Below the pieces are notes generated by a model. It saw nothing but the letters and a program-made list of their open reading frames with translations, made no database searches and was not told the origin of the DNA. From assembly GCA_037178675.1 (NCBI GenBank), contig JAYMGJ010000373.1, positions 62,001 through 126,000 on the forward strand: a stretch of 64,000 nt of DNA, given 5' to 3'. The position numbers and the translations under genes are program-made. Shown here one piece after another: positions 21,901 through 31,852 of this stretch (the first letter of the stretch is position 1; each line of letters starts with the position of its first letter). Origin of the DNA: Scleroderma bovista. Lineage: Eukaryota > Basidiomycota > Agaricomycetes > Boletales > Sclerodermataceae.

Positions 21901-23106
21901 CTGAAGGCCATCTGCGTCGCATTGATGCTCACAAGGAAGCCCTTACTTCGACACAAGTATAGCACAGAGAGTAAATTATTCCTCAAGTCAGGGACATGCA
22001 GGACGTTGGTAAACTCGACAGGGCGCTGCTTCCTTCCTCCAATGATTGGTACAAACACTATAGACCCCACCACAGCTGAATAGACGACCTTGTTGTCTGC
22101 CAACTTCACAGGGACGCATTTTGGAGTATAATTGCGGATCCAGTGGCGATGTGGGGTCATATGAGCAGTGGCCCCAGTGTCTGCATTCCAATGGACGTCA
22201 GCATCGAGTTGGAGGGGATACAGAGGAGAGGAGGGATCAAAGGAACGAAGACTTGCATTGCCAGCGAACTCCATGGCCTGGGAAGCGGACTGGGAGCCAG
22301 AGGACGACTCAGCAGGTGGCTGGGAAGAGCTAGACGCATCAGACGCTTGATTTGCGGCGTTACCACCCTTCTTAGTGCGCTTAGACTTCTGGGAAAGGTA
22401 GTTGGACAGCATCTATATGGGTCCTTTGTTCAGCAGAAAGCGATAGGTAGAGTTGTCCAGCAGCCTTGTCCGCTCTAAGGTCCCACTTAGCCTGGAGGTC
22501 AGACTGGGAGTCATCAGGGCGCTTCTCAGCACCACTAACAATAGTCCAGAGGCCTTTGGTACGCAGGAAGGCCTTCATTTCCCCCTTCCAGGTCGAGTAG
22601 TTGGAGGAGGAGAGTTTTGGGAAGGAGGGAGTCGAGGAACTGGTAGAATCGTCGGCAATGAGGACAGGAATGCGCTGAGTATGCTATGGGAGGAGAGGAG
22701 AGCGAGTTCTGAGGCTGGAACAGAGAGAAGGAGTGTGGAAATCGATGTAGCAGGAGTAAAAAATCGCGCAGGAGCAGGAAGGCGGTCTAAGAGATAGTCC
22801 TAAAGTTCCTGGAGCGCAGGGCTCGTAACCTGTTCAAATAAACCACAAAGGAGGACACTAGTGCCCAGTGTCAGAGACTGAAGAGAGGATAGCTACAGGA
22901 TACAGACCTAGTGCCCAGTGTCAGAGACTGAAGAGAAAGGACTCTGGGCACGAAAATTTCAACTACACAAACAAAGCAAACAAGGAAAAACAGTGTAACA
23001 CAAAAGCCACAAATCACCTGATCAACCTGGAAAGGAAACACCTCAAGTAATCACTGCAAATGCGCCACACAACACCACAAGAGTGCACAAACACTCAATA
23101 TCAACA
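18931..23106 (-). mobile_element. Defective copia C1-C element
   Basis: Bounded by C1 LTRs at 18931-19200 (270 bp, 3' LTR) and 22831-23106 (276 bp, 5' LTR). A polypurine tract lies at 19201 and a half-tRNA primer site at 22811-22830 (GGAGCGCAGGGCTCGTAACC on the plus strand, with one CpG-type change in the anticodon loop). Flanking pentamers (GTCTG left, CTAAC right) do not match, so an end has been rearranged. Confidence 0.85.
19232..22659 (-). pseudogene. Copia C1-C gag-pol pseudogene
   Basis: Compared with C1-A it has lost its start codon (ATG to ATT at 22657-22659). About 500 bp of gag are gone at 22398-22405, with a TTGGAC microhomology at the junction. A CGA codon in integrase has become TGA (21405-21407). 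About 300 bp between integrase and RT are deleted at 20520. The remaining frames (19232-20638, 20433-21368 and 21408-22412) still read protease DTGA, the DDKGGEY integrase core and the FVDD RT core. It cannot make a complete polyprotein, but its RNA could still be packaged. Confidence 0.9.
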
Positions 23107-23699
23107 CTAACAAGGCTGTTGTTGATGCCATCAAAGCACAATTCATGTGCAAATGGGAGTGCAGAGACCTTGGAGAACCAAATGAGTTCCTCCAAATGCA
23201 AATCACTCGCAAAAGCTGCGCTATCCACTTGGATCAATGTGCGTACCTCCAAAAGGTCATTGAATGCTGCAGCATGCTGAATGCAAAGTCTGCAAGCACC
23301 CCACTGCTGGCTGGCTACTATGCTGCCAAAAATACAGAGCCTGTTGATGCAGATCTCCACTCCCATTTCCAGATGGTTATTGGGACCCTTCTGTACCTTA
23401 TGTTAGGCACTAGGCCAAACATTGCTTTTGCAGTCACACACCTCTCGTGCCATGCCACAAACCCATCCCAGAACCACCTAAACAAAGTGCTATATATCTG
23501 TTGCTACTTAATTGGGATGCCTACGTACTCCCTAGTATACAACAGTGGATCCGGTGTTGGCCTGATTGCATGCATGGACTCAGATTGGGGATCAGACCCT
23601 ACCTTTCGCCTCTTGCAAACAGGTTTCTACCTGAAGCTTGCAGATGGCTTAATCAGTTGGACTTCTCATGCGCAGAAGACTATTGTGTACCCATCCACT
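23107..23699 (+). pseudogene. Copia C2 RT-RNase H middle fragment
   Basis: Plus-strand frame with the copia RT thumb/connection (FLQMQITRKSCAIHLDQCAYL, then IGTLLYLMLGTRPNIAFAV) and the RNase H start (ACMDSDWGSDP, the first catalytic Asp). It ends in ..SWTSHAQKTI at the insertion point of C1-B. Its continuation is 28693-29033: the TSD CCACT joins the two halves in frame inside the STTEAEY motif. Confidence 0.85.
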
Positions 23700-23978
23700 T
23701 GTTGATATTGAGTGTTTGTGCACTCTTGTGGTGTTGTTGTTGCGCATTTCCTGTGATTACTTCAGCTGTTTCCTTTCCAGGTTGATCAGGTGATTTGTGG
23801 CTTTTGTGTTACACTGTTTTTCCTTGTTTGCTTTGTTTGTGTAGTTGAAATTTTCGTGCCCAGAGTCCTTTCTCTTCAGTCTCTGACACTGGGCACAAGG
23901 TCTGTAATCTGTAGCTCTCCTCATAATTCAGTCTCTGACACTGGGCACAAGAGTGCTCTTTTGTGGATTATTTGAACA

Positions 23979-23998
23979 GGTTATGAGCCCTGCGCTCC
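23979..23998 (+). promoter_or_regulatory. Primer-binding site of C1-B (half tRNA-iMet)
   Basis: GGTTATGAGCCCTGCGCTCC follows the LTR directly. Its complement reads GCTCATAACC preceded by GCGCAGG, the anticodon stem-loop of a eukaryotic initiator tRNA-Met (anticodon CAT) rather than the CCA end. Confidence 0.75.
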
Positions 23999-24149
23999 AG
24001 GAACTTTAGGACTACGCTTTAGACCACCCTCCTGCTGCTGCGCAACTTTTTTCGCCTACTACATCGATTTCCACTCTTTGCCTCTCTGCCCCAGCCTCAA
24101 AACTCGCTCCCCAGCCCTCCTTTGCTGCCCCCATCGAATTCCCATCCCC

Positions 24150-27100
24150 ATGGCCGACGATTCCACCAGCTCTTCCACCCCTTCCTTCGAAAAACTCGCC
24201 TCTTCCAACTACTCCACCTGGAAGGGGGAGATGAAGGCCTTCCTGCGCACCAAGGGCCTCTGGACCATTGTTAGTGGTGCTGAGAAGCGCCCTGATGACT
24301 CCCACTCCGACCTCCAGGCTAAATGGGACCTTAGAGCGGACAAGGCTGCAGGTCAGCTGTATCTCTCCCTCTCTGCTAAACAGAGGACGCATATAGAGGC
24401 TGTCCAAGACCACCCTGCCCAGATCTGGTCGACCCTGGAGTCTATCCACCTCCAACAGCGTCCAGGAGCTCGTTTCAATGCCTGGGACGACTTTTTCTCG
24501 ATTAGGAAGAAGGAGGACGAGTCCCTGACCTCTCTCATCGCCAGGATTGAGGACTCTATGTCCAAGATCCAGCAGCTCCGCCCCAAGGACGCCTCCACCC
24601 CTTATACCATCAAGGACCTCGATAATGAGCTTATTTGTATGGCTATGGTGCGATCCCTGGGCGATGACTACTCCCACTTTGCTTCTTCTCTACTTCTCTT
24701 CCAGTCTTTGGAGAAAGACAGGCTCAAGGAGGCTTTCCTAGCGGAGGAGTTACAGCGCAAGCGTCGCCCTGAGGCTACCACTGGGTCTGAGGCAGTCCTG
24801 TTCGCCTCTGGCAGCACCTGCAAGTGTCCCCCTTCTGTGTCCTGCACTTTCTGCGAGTACTCGAACCACTGTGTCCACAAGTGCCAGAATCTTGTCAAGG
24901 CCAAGACCAACTACTTATCCCAGAAGTCCAAGCGCACTAAGAAGGGTGGTAACGCCGCAAATCAAGCCTCTGACGTGTCCAGCTCCTCTCAGACCCCTGC
25001 AGATGCATCCTCTGGCTCCCAGTCCGCTTCCCAGGCCATGGAGTTCGCTGGAAATGCAAGTCTTCGTTCCTTTGACCCCTCCTCCCCACTCTATCCACTC
25101 CAACTCGATGCTGACGTCCATTGGAATGCAGACACTGGGGCCACTGCTCATATGACCCCCCATCGCCACTGGATCCGCAACTATACCTCCAAATGTGTTC
25201 CAGTGAAGTTGGCAGACAATAAAGTGGTCTATTCTGCTGGGGTGGGGTCTGTGGTGTTTGTACCGGTTATTGGAGGAAGGAAGCAGCGTCCCGTCGAGTT
25301 TACCAATGTCCTGCATGTCCCTGACCTCAGGAATAATTTACTCTCTGTGCTATACTTGTGTCGAAGTAAGGGCTTCCTTGTAAGCATTGATGCGACGCAG
25401 ATTGCCTTCAGACGTCACCCTGGCCCTGTTCTCTTCGTTGCAAACATAGGGACAAGCAACTGCGCTTTTCTGGATGGAGAAACCGCCCCTCTGGTCGAAT
25501 TTGCGTCTGCAGCCACCACTACTGCTCTAGATCTTGACTTGTGGCATAGGAGACTAGCTCACCACCACCTGGCCGATGTGAAGACCTTGCTGCGTCACAA
25601 TCTGGTCACTGGGATGGCCATAGACTCGAAGACTGCCCCAGATCCTATCTGTGAACCCTGCCTGGCTGGTAAGATGCATGCCAATCCCTTCCCTAGCTCT
25701 TCATGGCGCGCCTCCAGACCTCTGGAACTCGTCCATAGCGATGTCCACGATGTAGGTCACCTCTCCATGTCTGGGTATCGATACTGGATCACTTTCATCG
25801 ACGACTACTCGAGATTTCGCTTTGTTATCCCTCTGAAGGCCAAGTCACAAGCTTTTGAGGCTTTCAAGACATTCAAGGCCTTTGCTGAGAACCAGAGCGA
25901 GCGAAAGATCAAGATCCTGCGCGATGACAAGGGAGGGGAGTATATGAGCAATGCCTTCATCGATTTCACGACCCAATGCGGCATTCTTCGCCAGCATACT
26001 GTCAGGAATCGACCCCAGCAGAATGGAGTTGCAGAGCGTGCTAATAGGGTTCTATCCGAGCGGATTACTGCGATGTTGGACGAGTCTGGCCTTGCCAAAG
26101 GTTTCTGGGGCGACTGTCTTGCCTCTTTAGTCCATGTCTGGAACAGGTGTCCTACTGAGGCCATCAAGAATGCTACTCCCTATGAACTGTGGCATGGGTG
26201 CAAGCCTGATGTGTCCCACCTTCGAGTTTGGGGTTGTACTGCCTATGTGCATGTGCAGAAGGACAAGAGGCGCCCTCTAGAGTCCCACATGGAGAAATGC
26301 GTCTTTCTAGGCTATCCTGAGGGTTACAAAGGCTGGAAGTTCTATAATCCCACCTCCAAGCGTACTCTCATCTCTGAAAGGGCTGATTTCGACGAAAGGT
26401 ACTTCCCTATGTCCAAAAGATCGCCCTTACCCTCCCAGCCTCCCCCTACTGCTCCTGCTGTTGTCCCACCTTCGCCCCCTGTTGACTACTACAACCCTGG
26501 TGCGACTCTGGACTCTGAGAGCGATTGCAACGAGGTACTGGATCATGGGGGGGAGCCTGTACCTATACCTGCTAATCCAGAACCTCCTGCTCTTCCAGAT
26601 CCAGCTCCTGCGCCCCATGTGCGCACTCCATCCCCAGAACCACGTCCCAGACCATCTAGTCCCGTCGGAATCGGTGCCAGATTGCCTATGCGCAACAGAC
26701 AGAAGCCTAGAGAGTGGTGGAAGCTCTCCCCTGCGCAGCTCGATGAACCAGATGAGATGGAGGACAGTGATGACGAACTGGCTATGTCTGCATCTCTCCC
26801 TGATGAGCCACTCACATTTGCAGAGGCTCTGACTCGCCCTGATGCGGAAAAGTGGAGACAGGCTGCTTTGGAGGAGCTGGCTGCTCACCAGTCAAATGGT
26901 ACTTGGACCCTTGTTCCTAGGCCTGCTGGGAGTAAGGTGATCGGTTCAAAGTGGGTATTCAAGGTAAAGCGCAATGCAGATGGCTCTGTAGACCGCTACA
27001 AGGCTCGATTGGTGGCCAAGGGCTACAACCAGCGTCCTGGATTCGATTACCTTGAAGTCTTCGCTCCTACTGTTCGCCTTTCGTCCATCCGGGTTATTCT

Positions 27101-28382
27101 CGCGCTTGCTGCACTCCAGGACCTCCACCTGCACTCCCTTGACGTCTCTCATGCCTACCTCAATGGGGAAATGGACTGTGAGGTCTATATGGTGCAACCT
27201 GAAGGCTTTGTGGAGGGAGATCCAAAAGCAAAGGTGTGTCTGCTCCAGAAGGCTATCTATGGCAGTAAACAGGGCGGAAACCGCTGGAACAAGAAGATGC
27301 GCTCTGTGCTTGAGTCTCTTGACTTCAGGCAGACCTACTCCGATGCCAGCATCTATATCTACTCCAAGGATGGTGTAACTATCATTCTCCCTGTCTTTGT
27401 CGATGATATGACCCTAGCCTCAAAATCTGAACCTGCCATCCAGTCTTTCATCGCCCAACTCAGCCAGCACTTCAAAATCCGCGATCTGGGGCCTACCACT
27501 CAGCTTCTAGGCATCAAAATCGACAGGGATCGTTCCAAGCGCTCTATCTCACTCTCCCAAAGGCAGTATTGCCTCGATGTCCTGGATAGGTTTGGTATGG
27601 CTGACTGTAAGCCCATCTCCACTCCCATGGAACCTGGCCTTCGCCTCTCTCGCACTCAGAGCCCTCAGGATGCTCAGGAAGCTGCAACTATGCGTCAGAC
27701 TCCTTATCTCTCTGCTGTTGGTGCTCTGATGTACCTTGCTACCACTACTCGTCCAGATATCGCCTACACTGTTGGAGTATTGGCTAGATTCAACTCCAAT
27801 CCAGGCTGGACCCACTGGCTCGCTGTCAAACACCTCCTGCGCTATATTAAGGGTACCCTTGACTACTCTATCACCTACTCCCCTGATCCCTCGCAACCTG
27901 AGACCTTTATCACCTTCTCTGATGCAGACCATGGTGGATGCAAGGATACTGGCCGCTCTACTGGTGGATATGTGGTCAAGATGGGTACTGGTGCGGTTTC
28001 CTGGTCTTCTAAGCTGCAAAACGTCGTTGCTCTGTCTACTACTGAAGCTGAGTATATGGCAGCTGTCCAAGCAGGCAAGGAAATCAAATGGATGCGCAAT
28101 CTGATGCATGAGCTTGGTATTCCCCTTCCTGGCGCCTCCTCTCTGCTCATTGACAACCAATCTGCGATTTCTGTGGCCAAGAACCCAGAACACCATGGCA
28201 GGATGAAGCAGCTGGACCTTTGCTACTACTGGCTTCGAGATGCGGTCCAGGAACAGGCTATCACACCTTCATTCGTCCCTACCACTCAACAGGCTGCTGA
28301 TTTGCTCACCAAACCGTTGACTACACCCAAGGTGAGGGAGTTCTGTCATATGCTGGGACTTGGTGGATCTGGGGGGAGTTGA
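24150..28382 (+). CDS. Copia C1-B gag-pol polyprotein, intact
   Basis: I chose ATG at 24150 (MADDSTSSSTPSF) because C1-A begins at the homologous place; the frame upstream has no ATG. The 1410 residues carry, in order, UBN2-like gag, zinc knuckle CTFCEYSNHCVHKC, protease WNADTGATAH and GAG-pre-integrase LWHRRLAHHH. The integrase catalytic triad lies in HSDV, DDKGGEYMS and NGVAERANR. Next come a Pro-rich linker, RT with LDVSHAYLNG and FVDDMTLAS, and RNase H with STTEAEYMAA and KQLDLCYYWLRD. All catalytic residues expected for copia are present. It acts in cytoplasmic virus-like particles and its integrase inserts the cDNA. With intact LTRs it is the best candidate for an active, autonomous element here and the likely donor of proteins to C1-C and to the LTR-t mini-element. 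Confidence 0.97.
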   Translation: MADDSTSSSTPSFEKLASSNYSTWKGEMKAFLRTKGLWTIVSGAEKRPDDSHSDLQAKWDLRADKAAGQLYLSLSAKQRTHIEAVQDHPAQIWSTLESIHLQQRPGARFNAWDDFFSIRKKEDESLTSLIARIEDSMSKIQQLRPKDASTPYTIKDLDNELICMAMVRSLGDDYSHFASSLLLFQSLEKDRLKEAFLAEELQRKRRPEATTGSEAVLFASGSTCKCPPSVSCTFCEYSNHCVHKCQNLVKAKTNYLSQKSKRTKKGGNAANQASDVSSSSQTPADASSGSQSASQAMEFAGNASLRSFDPSSPLYPLQLDADVHWNADTGATAHMTPHRHWIRNYTSKCVPVKLADNKVVYSAGVGSVVFVPVIGGRKQRPVEFTNVLHVPDLRNNLLSVLYLCRSKGFLVSIDATQIAFRRHPGPVLFVANIGTSNCAFLDGETAPLVEFASAATTTALDLDLWHRRLAHHHLADVKTLLRHNLVTGMAIDSKTAPDPICEPCLAGKMHANPFPSSSWRASRPLELVHSDVHDVGHLSMSGYRYWITFIDDYSRFRFVIPLKAKSQAFEAFKTFKAFAENQSERKIKILRDDKGGEYMSNAFIDFTTQCGILRQHTVRNRPQQNGVAERANRVLSERITAMLDESGLAKGFWGDCLASLVHVWNRCPTEAIKNATPYELWHGCKPDVSHLRVWGCTAYVHVQKDKRRPLESHMEKCVFLGYPEGYKGWKFYNPTSKRTLISERADFDERYFPMSKRSPLPSQPPPTAPAVVPPSPPVDYYNPGATLDSESDCNEVLDHGGEPVPIPANPEPPALPDPAPAPHVRTPSPEPRPRPSSPVGIGARLPMRNRQKPREWWKLSPAQLDEPDEMEDSDDELAMSASLPDEPLTFAEALTRPDAEKWRQAALEELAAHQSNGTWTLVPRPAGSKVIGSKWVFKVKRNADGSVDRYKARLVAKGYNQRPGFDYLEVFAPTVRLSSIRVILALAALQDLHLHSLDVSHAYLNGEMDCEVYMVQPEGFVEGDPKAKVCLLQKAIYGSKQGGNRWNKKMRSVLESLDFRQTYSDASIYIYSKDGVTIILPVFVDDMTLASKSEPAIQSFIAQLSQHFKIRDLGPTTQLLGIKIDRDRSKRSISLSQRQYCLDVLDRFGMADCKPISTPMEPGLRLSRTQSPQDAQEAATMRQTPYLSAVGALMYLATTTRPDIAYTVGVLARFNSNPGWTHWLAVKHLLRYIKGTLDYSITYSPDPSQPETFITFSDADHGGCKDTGRSTGGYVVKMGTGAVSWSSKLQNVVALSTTEAEYMAAVQAGKEIKWMRNLMHELGIPLPGASSLLIDNQSAISVAKNPEHHGRMKQLDLCYYWLRDAVQEQAITPSFVPTTQQAADLLTKPLTTPKVREFCHMLGLGGSGGS

Positions 28383-28692
28383 TGATTTGCAGAGATGCAC
28401 AATCAGGGGGGAGTGTTGATATTGAGTGTTTGTGCACTCTTGTGGTGTTGTTGTTGCGCATTTCCTGTGATTACTTCAGCTGTTTCCTTTCCAGGTTGAT
28501 CAGGTGATTTGTGGCTTTTGTGTTACACTGTTTTTCCTTGTTTGCTTTGTTTGTGTAGTTGAAATTTTCGTGCCCAGAGTCCTTTCTCTTCAGTCTCTGA
28601 CACTGGGCACAAGGTCTGTAATCTGTAGCTCTCCTCATAATTCAGTCTCTGACACTGGGCACAAGAGTGCTCTTTTGTGGATTATTTGAACA

Positions 28693-29033
28693 CCACTGAG
28701 GCTGAATACATGGCTTTGAGTGATTGTGCTTGCCAAGTTACCTGGATTCAAAGCTTGCTTGGTAAGCTCAGCTATAAGCTGAAAGCTATCCCAATTTGCG
28801 GAGATAATCAGGGGTACATATTCATGGTATCCAACCCCATAATGGAGCCTTGCTCCAAGCACATTAACATCCACTACCATGGAATCTGCAAGTCAGTTGC
28901 GAAAGGTAACATGGAACTATTCTTTATTGATGGTGCTGAGAATCCTGCTGATCTGCTCACCAAGAACTTACTACATGAGAAATTCGTGAAGTTCAGAACT
29001 CAACTATGGTGCGGTTCACTTAGTCACCACTAA
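28693..29033 (+). pseudogene. Copia C2 RNase H C-terminal fragment
   Basis: Continues C2 after the C1-B insertion: EAEYMALSDCACQ, the ICGDNQG segment with a catalytic Asp, the SKHINIHYHGI helix and ENPADLLTKNL. It ends at TAA 29031-29033, which is the natural end of a copia pol. This is the least damaged part of C2. Confidence 0.85.
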
Positions 29034-29946
29034 TTTTGTGCAAGATTTCTACTGGTTGCAAATCCATGTTTTTCTTCATTTCTTTTTGCCAAAATACTTC
29101 ATTTTATTGTAGGAACAGATCCCCAAATCTGATTTGTAAAATACTCAAAATTGAGTGAGAAAAATTCTATGATAGAGGCCAAATTGGCGCATGAAGTCTA
29201 TGCACTGTTGAAACTATGTATGAGATCCTCTGGAACTCTCCTATGGAACTTATAGTGTTGTGAGCTGAACTACTTCACCTGCAACTGTGCACTTCTTGTG
29301 TTAAGATCCAAATGATAGGCATCCATCCAGTGGTGCAGTCAATGTTCCCATAAATGGATAGTATTTGTTGAGACTGAGGCGAGAGCGATGGGTAAGTTGG
29401 TTTGAGTGTATTGCATGTGTAATCACAGTTGTCTCAAAGGTACCTTTTGACCTGGCTCCAGAAAAATTCGATCTGAATCTGAATCCAAGTCCATACTTAG
29501 TTCGTACTCGCTGTCAGTGTGGCTGTGGTTGACACCACCTGTATATCCACAGTTGTCATCCTCAATTATATTTGGTGCCAGTTCTGAGACTGTGGCTGCC
29601 AAGGTGCCAGGCATAATGAGCAGCCAACTGAGCCAGGTGGGTAGCTCATGCATGAGCCACAGCAGCTTTTTGCACCTTTCATGCCATGGTAGAGCTTGTC
29701 AAACCAGCTGTCAATGCCAAATTCCATAAATTTCTTAGTGTGTATGGACTTCAGCCTACACGTATTGTAGCCATTACATATTCTAGGCTAGGGTTAGGGT
29801 TAGCAGATTCTCTATATCCTCAATTTGGTGCTTGCACAAAAGTAGCAGTGACTAAGTGAATCACACCATAGGCTTACAGTTTTCCCTCTGGCAGCATCTA
29901 GTGCCTTATTCGCTGAAGTGCTCTATGTGCAGCACAGTGAGGGGCA
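29034..29946. other. Unassigned interval, possibly C2 3' LTR
   Basis: It follows the C2 stop codon, so a 3' LTR is expected, but with no other C2 copy the LTR cannot be delimited. A minus-strand frame at 29423-29653 has an acidic Ser/Asp-rich end and no recognisable domain. A short TTAGGGTTAGG near 29793 is too brief to be telomeric. Confidence 0.4.
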
Positions 29947-30112
29947 TAAACCATCGACAAAGTACACACAAGACTGCAACCCATATTAGTGTAGACTTAG
30001 TAATAGTCCTCTTTAGAGTAGATGTTACTATCACATGTCACATGTCACAGTCATGTGTCACACTATTTGTTGTATATCAACAGTGGACATCGCTTATATA
30101 ATATAACAGCTC
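29947..30112 (+). repeat. Dispersed repeat R1, copy 2
   Basis: Matches 9681-9857 over its whole length with scattered substitutions and a short indel in the CACATGTCACA segment. A family Y gag/protease fragment begins at its right edge. Confidence 0.7.
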
Positions 30113-31055
30113 TTAACAAGACAGAGTACTTGTTGAAAGAAACAGAAAGAGGAGAGACTACAGAAGGGTGTTTTCTGTATTTTACGAGAGAGAAGAGAGA
30201 TGTGGTACTTATAAATATCCTGTGCTTCAGAAGACTTAGCACAAGAGAGATGATAGTCCAAATCTCTCACAGCAGTGTCCAACTCAGATTCAAGAGTGAG
30301 GGTGCCCATTATATCCTCACTCTCTAATCTTTTAAATTCTTGACATAGTCCCTTATTTCAGAGAAGGACATACCACAAATGGCATTGATGTGTTCACAGG
30401 TTGGGGCTGTACAGCTCAGGCTTGCTGGGGTTTCCCTCAGCATGGGCAACATGGTTGGCTACACTTGTGAGCGATGTGGCCAAATCCCTGGCAGTTATAG
30501 CATTGGAGCCCTTTACTCCATTTCTGGTTTGGCTGCTGAGCAGCACCAATATCCATTGGGGCACCAGCACCCGGTGTAACTCCATAAGAGGAGGAGCTCC
30601 CTTGCTGATAATAGCAGGCACCACCCTGCATATTAATCAAAAGGAGCTCCTGAGCTCTTCCAACAGTTCTAACCGAGGTGGCTAGCTCCACATAGGCGGA
30701 GTGATCCTTCCCCAGGAGGTACACTTGCTGGAGGACCTGCCTCTGTACTGCTCTTTCAAGCAAGTCCCTAGCATAAATGTTGGGACAGCCACTCTTGACT
30801 CTGAGCGACTTGAAAGCTGCGAGGAAGTCATCCACTCACTGATGAGGTCCTTGATGCAACTTCAACAAGTGGGACCTAGCCCAGTCGGCATTGTTGCCAG
30901 GCATGAAGAACCCTGTGATTTCGGCCTGTAACTTGTCCCAAGTGGAGTAATAAACCCCTGGAGCCATGTAGTGGTACAACTTGGCCTGGGCCCAACGCCC
31001 AGCTTTAGGTCCTTCGAACCTAGAGAGAACGGCCACCATGATCTCGCTTGACACT
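30113..31055 (-). pseudogene. Family Y gag and protease-start fragment (Y0)
   Basis: The minus strand matches the gag of Y1 (50505-51512): capsid residues MDDFLAAFKSL, the VQRQVLQQVYLL helix and the zinc knuckle CYNCQGFGHIAHKC. The start of the protease frame lies below 30327. The frameshift heptamer at the gag end is preserved. The matrix part and most of the protease are missing. This is a truncated copy with no LTR directly attached; a related LTR remnant lies at 31376-31640. Confidence 0.8.
30330..30336 (-). promoter_or_regulatory. -1 frameshift heptamer in Y0
   Basis: T TTA AAA in the gag frame, followed by GAT and the gag stop TAG, identical to Y1 and Y2. Confidence 0.6.
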
Positions 31056-31375
31056 GCAAAATTGCCTATGAATTATATGGTCCTGTAGGACTTTAGATTA
31101 GTGCTGTGAAAATCATGTTTGATGGCTCCAACTCACCTGAGGTTGTGAACATTTAGCTAAGCATAGGAGATATGGCACAATCCAATGAGGATCCCCTAAG
31201 GACCATGGTATTATAGTTTTGAATGGAAGGGAGAGCAATGGCCCCCTTACATATGAACATCAGACTTGTTCTCAGCAGCATACTTGATTTAGTTGAAAAG
31301 TATTTCTTGTAAAGGTGTAGGGAATCAGGAAGGACCTGTCTCAATCTCTCCATTTTTATGGACTTGAGCAGCTAA

Positions 31376-31640
31376 TGAGACAACTCTAGCAAAAATCTAA
31401 AGAACTATCCACCAGAGACTTTGAGAAAAATAGTAAATGAATTTAAAGCTAAAACCCTAAGAGAGCTTCAATGGAGAGCCTTGGGGTGCTACATTGAGCA
31501 ATATATATACTACAGGGCATGACACTACAGTGTGTACACTAGGGTAGGATCATGATGTCATTGAGGGCAAGTGCTAGACTGGTCTGCAGATAAGATGACT
31601 GATGAGATACTACACTACAAGATAAGATTTACTAATACAA
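31376..31640 (-). mobile_element. Diverged family Y LTR remnant
   Basis: Begins TGAGACAACTCTAG and shares with the Y1 and Y2 LTRs the ordered words AGAGCTTCAATGGAGAGCC, GGGGTGCTA, ATATATATACTAC and a distal GATAAGAT segment. Internal divergence is high and the right edge is approximate. The interval 31056-31375 before it may be Y leader sequence but is too diverged to claim. Confidence 0.5.
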
Positions 31641-31852
31641 TACCTATTGGTAAGTCAGTTATTGCACTGGATATTCTCAGTGGGTGCTAGAGAAAATACA
31701 TTCTCCAAAACTATACCTGGAGATTCTCCAGGACTTGTCATTACAGGATTTTGTATAAATAATGATACTGGTTGTGTCATTGAGTAAATAAGAACAAATG
31801 AAAGACTTAGTCAGATTTTGATAATTACTGCTTCTCCTTGATGCCCAACTGC

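Larger units (their letters stand above)
23700..28692 (+). mobile_element. Complete copia C1-B element, apparently intact
   Basis: LTRs at 23700-23978 and 28414-28692 are each 279 bp and I see no difference between them. TSD CCACT occurs at 23695-23699 and 28693-28697. A primer site at 23979-23998 and a polypurine tract at 28401-28413 (AATCAGGGGGGAG) are present. The full coding frame lies between. Identical LTRs and the open frame indicate a recent insertion, later than the decay of the C2 copy it interrupts. Confidence 0.95.

Noticed and set aside
29785..29800. TTAGGGTTAGG suggesting an internal telomere
   Set aside because: Only about two units; expected by chance in a window of this size.
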